Shown: piece after piece, positions 1-5,146 of the stretch
How the letters are laid out: every line of letters begins with the position of its first letter
Position numbering within the stretch: position 1 is the stretch's first letter
Assembly: GCA_964402955.1 (NCBI GenBank)
Contig: CAYOEZ010000234.1
Location: forward strand, 1-7,066
Direction: 5' to 3'
Origin: CAYOEZ01 sp964402955
GTDB taxonomy: Bacteria; Chloroflexota; DTOL01; DAOUCN01
Length of the DNA: 7,066 nt
Translations under genes and position numbers: made by a program
The notes under the pieces: model-generated
What the model was told of the DNA's origin: nothing
Seen by the model: the letters and a program-made list of their open reading frames with translations, nothing else
Database searches by the model: none

Positions 1-2264
1 TGCAACTGCGCCAGGCCGAAGTGATTGGCCCCTTCGATCAGCATGACCGTGGCATTGGGCACATCGATGCCCACTTCGACGACGGAGGTTGCCACCAGAA
101 CATCCAGCTCACCGTGGGCAAAGCGGCTCATCGTCTCATCTTTCTCCGACCCTTTCAACCGGCCATGGACCAGACCGATGCGCAGATTAGGGAACACCTC
201 GGCCTTCAGGTGCTCGTATTCCTCGACGGCCGCTTTGGTCTCCATGGCCTCGGATTCCTCAACCAACGGGCAGATGACGAAAGCCTGGTGCCCTTCCTGT
301 GCCTGTTTGCGAATGAAGGTGTAGGCGCGCTCGCGGTCGCGCGGCTCAAGCCAGCGGGTCTTGATGATCTGGCGGCCTGGCGGCAGCTCGTCGATGACCG
401 ATAGATCGAGATCGCCATACATGGTCAAGGCCAGCGTGCGCGGGATGGGGGTGGCCGTCATGACCAGAATGTGCGGGTTGTACCCCTTCTGGCGCAGGAC
501 AGAGCGCTGCATGACGCCGAAACGGTGCTGTTCGTCGATGACGGCGAAGGTGAGCCGGTCAAAGGCCACGCTTTCTTCCAGCAGGGCGTGCGTGCCGATA
601 ACAATGTCGACCTGGCCAGCGGCGAGAGCATCGCGCACAGTCTGCTTGCCCGATTCGGTCAGGCTGCCAATGAGCCGCGCCAGCCGCACGCCGCCGGGGA
701 GCATGGGCAGGGGGGGAATCGTCACCAGATCGGGCAAGTCGTTGTTGGCAATGGCCTGATCGAGCGCGTCGGGGCTGTCGCCCGCAGACGGGTCAGTAAC
801 CTTGCGCGCGAGATTGGCCAGCAGCGAAGTCATGGTCTTGAAGTGCTGGCGAGCCAGGATTTCAGTGGGGGCCATGATGGCGGCCTGATAACCGTTGCCA
901 ACCACGACCAGCATGGCCAGCAGCGCGACCACTGTCTTACCTGAGCCCACGTCACCCTGGAGCAGGCGGGCCATGGGCCGTGTCAGTGACAGGTCATCCA
1001 GAATCGCCTGCAGTACCTTGCGCTGTGCTCCGGTAAGGTCGAAGGGTAGGTCGGCGATCAGCGCGTCGAGCTTGCCGTGATCAATCATCATGGCGGTGCC
1101 AACCACGCCCTGCTGCCAGACGCGACGGCGTTGCATGAGGCCGACCTGAATCAGGAACAGCTCATCGAAGGCCAGTCTGCGGCGGGCTTGCTCGAGCGAT
1201 TCGGTCGTATCTGGAAAGTGCATCTGTGCCAGGCTCTGCGGCAGCGCCGGCAGGTTGCTGCGCTCGCGCACAGCGGGCGGCAGGAAATCAGCCACCTGTG
1301 GCGCCCAGCGATCCACAACTCGCTTCTGCAAGCGGCGCATCCAGCGGTCGCCGACGCCTTCGGTCAACGGGTAGACTGGAACCAGGCGGCCGGTATGCAG
1401 CAGGTCCTCGGTGTCGAGGGTTTCCCATTGCGGCGACTCCATGACCTTTCGCCCGAGATAAACATCGATCTTTCCGCTGAGGACGATGGACTGGCCGCGC
1501 AACAGGGACGCAGTCATGTAGCCCTGGTTGAACCAGACGGCTTTGATGCTGCCGCTCTCATCTGTAACAATGGCTTCGGTTCGCACCCGGTTGTTGCGTC
1601 CCGTGATGTTTTGCACATCCGACACCGCCCCGACGATCGTTTCGATGGCGCCGATCTCAAGATCGACGATGCGTTTCATGTGGCTGAAGTCGTTATAGCG
1701 GTGTGGGAACAGGTAGAGTAGATCGCGCACGGTGTGTGCGCCGAGTTTGCTGAGCTTGGCTGCGTAGCCGACGCTGATGCCGGCCAGGGTGGTGACGGGC
1801 GCCTCCAGGCCATAGGGGTGCGCGCTCACCACGGGGCGCGCCTGGCGGACTGGCGGCGCCGGCCGCGGCCCAACCGGGCCAGGCGCTCCATCGAAATCGG
1901 GAGGCGCGTCGCCATCGCCCACCGCAAGAGGAGCATGCGGCGTGGCGGCGCGGGATGGCGGTGGCGTCGCCGGCTCACGTTCAGCGGCGCGTGTGATCAG
2001 GTCTGCCAACACGGTACGGCTGTTGCTGATTGCTTCCAGGCGCTGTTCGGCTGCCAGGCTCTGATAGGGCGATAGGCTTGAGACCACAGTCTGCACCAGG
2101 CTGTGCTCTTCGTCGTTGGCTGCTTCGGCGTCTGCCTCGCGCTGCCAGTGTTGGCTGATATAAGCGCCCAGTCCGCCAATGACGAGCTGGTCTGTACACT
2201 GCTTGCGCAATTCCAGAACGAGCATCTTATCCAGGAGATAAAACGATGACTCTCTTTTTCTCAT
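1..2264 (-). CDS. recG: ATP-dependent DNA helicase RecG (3' end outside window)
   Basis: RecG remodels stalled replication forks and branched recombination intermediates. The frame is open without a stop from ATG 2264 to the left edge, about 754 codons, so it is intact as far as seen; the last part of helicase domain 2 and the C-terminal region are missing. Residues 1-95 are a helical N-terminal extension with VIGGL, a Pro/Gly/Ala-rich linker covers about 96-150, and the wedge/OB domain begins near 155 (PVTTLAGISVGYAAKLSKLG) with VPVYPLTEG later. Walker A is GDVGSGKT (K443), then APTEILARQH, GTHALL, the DEQH box at 577-580, TATPIPRTLA from T603, and VATSVVEVGIDVP close to the edge. No clear Shine-Dalgarno precedes 2264; ATG 2225 is an alternative but would cut the first helix. 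The gene follows the fak/degV genes, as recG follows yloV in Firmicutes. Confidence 0.95.
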   Translation of the reverse strand, partial: MRKRESSFYLLDKMLVLELRKQCTDQLVIGGLGAYISQHWQREADAEAANDEEHSLVQTVVSSLSPYQSLAAEQRLEAISNSRTVLADLITRAAEREPATPPPSRAATPHAPLAVGDGDAPPDFDGAPGPVGPRPAPPVRQARPVVSAHPYGLEAPVTTLAGISVGYAAKLSKLGAHTVRDLLYLFPHRYNDFSHMKRIVDLEIGAIETIVGAVSDVQNITGRNNRVRTEAIVTDESGSIKAVWFNQGYMTASLLRGQSIVLSGKIDVYLGRKVMESPQWETLDTEDLLHTGRLVPVYPLTEGVGDRWMRRLQKRVVDRWAPQVADFLPPAVRERSNLPALPQSLAQMHFPDTTESLEQARRRLAFDELFLIQVGLMQRRRVWQQGVVGTAMMIDHGKLDALIADLPFDLTGAQRKVLQAILDDLSLTRPMARLLQGDVGSGKTVVALLAMLVVVGNGYQAAIMAPTEILARQHFKTMTSLLANLARKVTDPSAGDSPDALDQAIANNDLPDLVTIPPLPMLPGGVRLARLIGSLTESGKQTVRDALAAGQVDIVIGTHALLEESVAFDRLTFAVIDEQHRFGVMQRSVLRQKGYNPHILVMTATPIPRTLALTMYGDLDLSVIDELPPGRQIIKTRWLEPRDRERAYTFIRKQAQEGHQAFVICPLVEESEAMETKAAVEEYEHLKAEVFPNLRIGLVHGRLKGSEKDETMSRFAHGELDVLVATSVVEVGIDVPNATVMLIEGANHFGLAQL

Positions 2265-2273
2265 GTGTGTTTT

Positions 2274-2279
2274 ATTATC
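2274..2279 (-). promoter_or_regulatory. Possible -10 box for a (near-)leaderless recG transcript
   Basis: Minus-strand GATAAT matches TATAAT at five of six positions and lies 9 bases before the recG ATG in an AT-rich patch. Transcription from it would begin within a few bases of the ATG, which would fit the lack of a good ribosome site. No good -35 element lies 16-18 bases upstream; the TTGACG at 2295-2290 is only 10 bases away. Confidence 0.3.
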
Positions 2280-2300
2280 CACGAATCTACGTCAATCTGC

Positions 2301-2312
2301 GATGGCGCCATC
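2301..2312. repeat. 12-bp perfect palindrome upstream of recG
   Basis: GATGGCGCCATC reads the same on both strands and lies in the 66-base gap between the MFS remnant and recG, just upstream of a -10-like box. It could be an operator half-site pair or chance. No T-tract follows in either direction, so it is not an intrinsic terminator. Confidence 0.35.
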
Positions 2313-2330
2313 AACGGGCTGAGCACGAGC

Positions 2331-2675
2331 TTACGAACTGGTAACAGGCTGCTCTTTGCCGCTGCGCATTGGCAACAGGCAGAGGCCTGCTGCGACATAG
2401 GTGGCGGCCAGGGCCAGGAAAGTAGCGGCGAGGCCATATTTGTGAGCGATGTAGCCGAGCAGGGCCGGCCACAGCGCCCCAACTCCGAACGCTACGGCAA
2501 AGAAAACACTGAAAGCGACGTCACGTTGCGCAGGCATCGCCACATCTGCCAGATAGGTCGTCAGAATGACGCTGTCTGAGTAGCTGAACATGCCATGAAC
2601 GAACAACACGCCGCCCATGCCTCCATTGTGCTCGACAACTGGCGCTGGCGGATCCTCTTTGAGTTCATGCTGTCC
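2331..2675 (-). pseudogene. 5'-truncated MFS transporter remnant
   Basis: From the ATG at 2618 the frame encodes 95 residues that read as the last three membrane spans of a major facilitator transporter: a segment with TTYLADVAMPAQRD (20-33), then spans at about 35-57 (FSVFFAVAFGVGALWPALLG) and 61-83 (YGLAATFLALAATYVAAGL), with a short polar tail. ADVxxPxxRxxAF followed by a GxGAL span and a YGL-initiated last span is typical of the C-terminal half of MFS drug or sugar exporters. The first nine or so spans (about 300 residues) are absent: upstream there are only 19 in-frame codons before the TAA of degV copy 2, with no start codon among them. GGAGG lies only one base from the ATG, too close for normal use. 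The likely history is a deletion that fused the 3' end of a transporter gene behind degV. A functional three-span protein is possible but less likely. Confidence 0.62.
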
Positions 2676-3542
2676 TTACTGGCGCACCGCAACGATGCCA
2701 TAGGCGCCGGGACCGGCGTACGACCCCAAAATGCAGCCAATCTCCGCGACGACAATACGCTCACGGGGATGGATGCTTGCCAGGCGATCTGCCACCTCTA
2801 TAGCTACGTCGGGGGCCTGCCCGTGCACCACGGCGAGCTCTTGAAAGGGCGCCCACGATCGTACAAGCTCCACAACGCGCCCCACCTGGCGATTGTGCGT
2901 GCGCACGCGCTCGATGACGCTGATATCCCCGTCTTGAACCTTGACGATCGGCTTAACAGCCAGCAGGTTGCCCAGCGCGGCAGTGATCCTGTGCACACGC
3001 CCGCTGCGAGCAGCCCATTCCAGCGTTTCCAGACCAGCCACAAGCTGCGTGCGCCGCTTCATGTCCTCGATGAGCGAGATGATCTCGTCTATGCTCTTGC
3101 CATCCTGCGCGGCGCGGGCTGCCACGATAGCCATCCAGCCGATGCCCATGCTGATCTGCCCGCTGTCAACCACCACGATGCGCGTTGCGTCGACTGCCTG
3201 GCTCCCCGAATAGGCCGAATTGTACAGCCCGCTCAAGGCAGCCGGAGGATGGAGCGAGATGATACCGTGCAACGGCACGCCTGCCTGCTGCTGCTCCGAC
3301 ACAATGCTCTGAAACGCAGCAGTGAAAGCGCCCGGACCTGGCGCCGCCGTCTTGGGCAGCCCTTCATACTTGATCAGGCGACCATAGAAATCGTCACGCG
3401 ACAGGTTGACGCCTTCCAGGAAAGTCTCTTCGCCAAAGGTGATGGTGGCCGGGACGACGGTGATGCCTAGCTCGCCGGCCAGTTCTGCCGGAATGTCAGC
3501 CATGCTGTCCGTGGCGATGCGTACACGTGGCGGATTGTTCAT
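2676..3542 (-). CDS. DegV family protein, copy 2, with altered ligand site
   Basis: This is a 288-residue DegV protein. ATDSMAD (10-16), T65 in KTAAPGPGAF, ALSGLYNSA (102-110), SMGIG (131-135), SGRVHR (180-185), VKPIV (196-200) and AGPGAYG (276-282) mark the fold. Two residues that normally contact the fatty-acid carboxylate appear changed: the Ser before LSG aligns to Pro100, and the His before GPG aligns to Tyr275; the Thr is kept (T65). It may bind a different ligand or have another role. The start at 3542 is chosen because the preceding stop and start read TGAGGAAAAAATG, with GAGGA as ribosome site and 7 bases between genes; the open frame extends further upstream, but only as overlap with copy 1. 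Its TAA is in the same frame as the MFS remnant that follows. Confidence 0.88.
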   Translation of the reverse strand: MNNPPRVRIATDSMADIPAELAGELGITVVPATITFGEETFLEGVNLSRDDFYGRLIKYEGLPKTAAPGPGAFTAAFQSIVSEQQQAGVPLHGIISLHPPAALSGLYNSAYSGSQAVDATRIVVVDSGQISMGIGWMAIVAARAAQDGKSIDEIISLIEDMKRRTQLVAGLETLEWAARSGRVHRITAALGNLLAVKPIVKVQDGDISVIERVRTHNRQVGRVVELVRSWAPFQELAVVHGQAPDVAIEVADRLASIHPRERIVVAEIGCILGSYAGPGAYGIVAVRQ

Positions 3543-3549
3543 TTTTTCC

Positions 3550-4407
3550 TCAGCGGTCGAGACCCTCGTAGACGATGACGCCCAGAGCGCCCGGCCCCAG
3601 ATGCGCCGCCAAACCTGGCCCATAGCGGCTGATCGTTACCCGGTCACGCGATGCGACGCTTTCCAATCGCTTGGCCAGATTGTGTGCTTCATTCGGCGTT
3701 GTACCATAGACGATGCCCAGCGCTTCGACGTATGGAAAGTCCGCCACAAACTCGTAGAGCCGTTCCAGGGCTTTGGCGCGGGTACGCACTTTCTCCATCA
3801 GGACAATCGCGCCATCATCCAGCCTGAGCAGCGGTTTAATGTTGACCATCGACTCCAGCAGCAACTCGATCTTGCCCACACGTCCGCCCGATTGCAGATA
3901 GTCAAGCGTGTCGACGAAAAAAAGAACATGCGTCTGCGGGAGCATGCCACGCGCCACCCGCGCCACCTCATCCAATGGTTGCCCGCTCAGCGCTAGCCTG
4001 GCTGCCTCCATGACGACGAAACCGAGCCCCAATGATGTCAATTGGGAGTCAATGACGACAACCCGGCACACGTCACGAATCGTATAGCGGTCTTTGGCCT
4101 CGATCGCATTCCGGCAGGTCGCCCCCAGCCGTCCAGACAAGTGAATGGACAGGATGCTGTCGGTGTTTTCGGCCAGCGTCGCGTAGACTGACTCAAACTC
4201 ATCGGCTGACGGCGCCATCGTGACCGGAAAAACATGAGGCTGCGACCGCATGCGCGAGAACAGCGCATCCGCGCTGAGCGTGATGCGATCGCGGAACTCG
4301 TCCTGACCGAATCGCACTCTGACGGGGATAACGGTAATATCTAACGCCCGGATGATCTCGGGGTCTACGTCTGCTGTACTATCGGTAACAATATGCACAC
4401 GCCCCAT
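3550..4407 (-). CDS. DegV family lipid-binding protein (FakB-type), copy 1
   Basis: This is a 285-residue DegV protein, normal for the family. The N-terminal strand ends in VTDSTAD (7-13). T63 in the TMAP segment, S91 in HLSGRLGAT and H269 in HLGPGALG line up with the Thr, Ser and His that hold the fatty-acid carboxylate in Staphylococcus FakB proteins, so a working ligand site is plausible. YLQSGGRVGK (170-179) and VNIKPLL (188-194) are further family motifs. FakB proteins present a bound fatty acid to FakA for phosphorylation, and the kinase gene lies upstream in the same operon. Start 4407 is chosen over the in-frame ATG at 4434 because GGAGG precedes it by 7 bases and the family N-terminus (GRVHIVTDS) begins there. 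The stop overlaps the next gene's ribosome site. The bound lipid cannot be told from sequence. Confidence 0.9.
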   Translation of the reverse strand: MGRVHIVTDSTADVDPEIIRALDITVIPVRVRFGQDEFRDRITLSADALFSRMRSQPHVFPVTMAPSADEFESVYATLAENTDSILSIHLSGRLGATCRNAIEAKDRYTIRDVCRVVVIDSQLTSLGLGFVVMEAARLALSGQPLDEVARVARGMLPQTHVLFFVDTLDYLQSGGRVGKIELLLESMVNIKPLLRLDDGAIVLMEKVRTRAKALERLYEFVADFPYVEALGIVYGTTPNEAHNLAKRLESVASRDRVTISRYGPGLAAHLGPGALGVIVYEGLDR

Positions 4408-4414
4408 GCACAAA

Positions 4415-4419
4415 CCTCC
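4415..4419 (-). promoter_or_regulatory. Ribosome binding site deciding the degV copy 1 start
   Basis: Minus-strand GGAGG, 7 bases before ATG 4407, is the strongest ribosome site in the window. It would fall inside the coding sequence if the upstream ATG at 4434 were used. Confidence 0.8.
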
Positions 4420-4488
4420 GCGGGGGGCTGTCACTTCGTCGCTGCCGGCTACTCTGTGCGGACAGGCACAAGGTTATTGTATGCGGCG

Positions 4489-4647
4489 CTACCGGCGCAG
4501 GCGTCCCAGAATGCCCTTGCGGGGTGAACTGCGCCGCAATATCTGCTGTCTCTGCACCTGACGCTGCACAATTGATCCGATAAGAAGAACATAGACGACC
4601 AGGATCACCAGGGCCAAAGGCCCTGAGACTCGTCTTGCGGTTGCCAT
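4489..4647 (-). CDS. Small basic single-span membrane protein, 52 aa
   Basis: The protein is 52 residues: a short MATARR start, one hydrophobic span at about 10-27 (PLALVILVVYVLLIGSIV), then a strongly basic, glutamine-rich tail (QRQVQRQQILRRS followed by PRKGILGRLRR). The many arginines after the span predict a cytoplasmic tail, which could touch nucleic acid, anionic lipid or an acidic protein surface. The start at 4647 is preferred because AGGAG lies 8 bases upstream. ATG at 4653 is in frame but only 2 bases from that site, and would add MR. It lies 66 bases after the 36-aa gene and 81 bases before the first degV, on the same strand. It lacks the LYxR(S/T)G(N/K)W ending of its neighbours. 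No family is recognised; a longer ORF in another frame here (4720-4379) has no protein-like pattern. Confidence 0.62.
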   Translation of the reverse strand: MATARRVSGPLALVILVVYVLLIGSIVQRQVQRQQILRRSSPRKGILGRLRR

Positions 4648-4655
4648 GCGCATTG

Positions 4656-4660
4656 CTCCT
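4656..4660 (-). promoter_or_regulatory. Ribosome binding site of the 52-aa gene
   Basis: Minus-strand AGGAG lies 8 bases before ATG 4647 and 2 bases before ATG 4653. The spacing favours the downstream ATG as the start. Confidence 0.6.
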
Positions 4661-4713
4661 CGCTGAACAGCGCCCGTGCTCGCTCCCGTTTGAGCAGAAA
4701 GGATGGCGGCCGC

Positions 4714-4824
4714 TTACCACTTGCCCGTGCGCAGATAGAGCCGGAGGCCGACAATCACACCGGCGACTAGTCCGCCGACTCCGCCTGCAATCACGCCTGC
4801 CCAGAAAACCGGATCGCTTAGCAT
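4714..4824 (-). CDS. Micro-membrane protein, 36 aa, C-terminal LYLRTGKW
   Basis: This ORF encodes 36 residues. After MLSDP comes a glycine-rich hydrophobic span at about 6-27 (GVIAGGVGGLVAGVIVG), then RLYLRTGKW. The acidic N-terminus and the R/R/K at the C-terminus predict N-out, C-in by the positive-inside rule. GGAG lies 5 bases upstream of the ATG (4824-4822), and only 9 bases separate this start from the previous stop. The span has closely spaced small residues (GG, GxxxG-like), which are often seen in helices that pack against one another, so oligomers or pairing with the 34-aa paralogue are possible. I do not recognise a family. Codons differ from the 34-aa gene at many synonymous positions while the motif is kept, which argues for protein-level selection. 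Confidence 0.7.
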   Translation of the reverse strand: MLSDPVFWAGVIAGGVGGLVAGVIVGLRLYLRTGKW

Positions 4825-4829
4825 GCGCT

Positions 4830-4833
4830 CTCC
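4830..4833 (-). promoter_or_regulatory. Ribosome binding site of the 36-aa micro-protein gene
   Basis: Minus-strand GGAG sits 5 bases before the ATG at 4824 and directly abuts the TAG stop of the 34-aa gene (TAGGGAGAGCGCATG). The site fills nearly all of the 9-base gap, which supports both small ORFs being translated in sequence. Confidence 0.65.
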
Positions 4834-4938
4834 CTACCAGTTACCCGAACGAGAGTAGAGAGACATGCCGATCAGCACCCCAAGGGCCAGGGTGGGGAGA
4901 AAGGCCAGCACGAAGCCAATAATGAAGCGCTCAGCCAT
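4834..4938 (-). CDS. Micro-membrane protein, 34 aa, C-terminal LYSRSGNW
   Basis: This short ORF encodes 34 residues: MAER, a hydrophobic span at about 5-27, then LYSRSGNW at the C-terminus. Its ATG (4938-4936) overlaps the stop of the 71-aa gene by 8 bases, and AAGG lies about 7 bases upstream. The stop TAG runs directly into the ribosome site of the next gene. The closing motif matches that of the adjacent 36-aa protein (LYLRTGKW), and GV(L/I)(I/V)G precedes it in both, so the two look like diverged tandem paralogues. Topology is uncertain; the arginine after the span suggests a cytoplasmic C-terminus. No known family is recognised. Support comes from operon packing, a plausible ribosome site and the shared motif, not from homology to a named protein. 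Confidence 0.68.
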   Translation of the reverse strand: MAERFIIGFVLAFLPTLALGVLIGMSLYSRSGNW

Positions 4939-5146
4939 CGAGCGCCTTGAGAGTCTGACTGACTTCGATGTCTTCCGCAAGGTCCGCCAGTCTTTCGACG
5001 TTGGCGAGGAAGTGATTCAGTGTCACCTGGCTGGGGGCGCGTTGGTAGCTGTCACAAAGGGTGATGATCTTCTGTGCAGTGTCGCGGGCTGCCAACATGC
5101 GTTCAGTATTGGTATCGTGCATTGATCCTGTGTCCCTTGCCGCCAT
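4931..5146 (-). CDS. Small helical protein of unknown function, 71 aa, coupled to fakA
   Basis: I do not recognise this family. The product is 71 residues, with no signal peptide or membrane span, and reads as two amphipathic helices: about 14-37 (ERMLAARDTAQKIITLCDSY) and about 43-69 (LNHFLANVERLADLAEDIEV plus the tail), joined by a short APSQ turn. The C-terminal half is acidic. The ATG shares one base with the fakA stop (TAATG), and the TGA lies inside the next gene's start region (ATGGCTGA, 8 bases shared). Both are typical of translational coupling in an operon, and they are the main reason to believe it is a gene. An alternative start is Met9 (ATG 5122-5120), which would remove the first of two AARDT repeats; neither start has a strong ribosome site. 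A helical partner protein for the kinase is possible, but that is a guess. Confidence 0.7.
   Translation of the reverse strand: MAARDTGSMHDTNTERMLAARDTAQKIITLCDSYQRAPSQVTLNHFLANVERLADLAEDIEVSQTLKALDG

Noticed and set aside
1077..1721. Plus-strand 214-codon frame opposite recG
   Set aside because: RecG motifs are continuous on the other strand; this frame has no ribosome site or family signal.
2290..2295. TTGACG as a -35 element for recG
   Set aside because: Only 10 bases separate it from the GATAAT box, too short for a sigma-70-type promoter.
2595..3470. Plus-strand open frame of 291 codons opposite degV copy 2
   Set aside because: It is antisense to a clear DegV gene, and its product is His/Arg/Asp-rich with no domain pattern; a GC-bias shadow.
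4408..4488. Promoter or hairpin in the 81-base gap before degV copy 1 (TACAAT box; TGTGC/GCACA stem)
   Set aside because: There is no matching -35 element, and the stem is only five base pairs without a T-tract; too weak to annotate.
4379..4720. Minus-strand 113-codon frame overlapping the 52-aa gene and the degV start
   Set aside because: The product is Ser/Arg/Cys-rich with no fold-like pattern and would overlap the well-supported degV start; the 52-aa frame has a membrane span and a ribosome site.
5069..5146. AARDT repeated twice at the start of the 71-aa protein
   Set aside because: The DNA of the two copies differs and the repeat is five residues; probably chance, or the first copy lies upstream of the true start.
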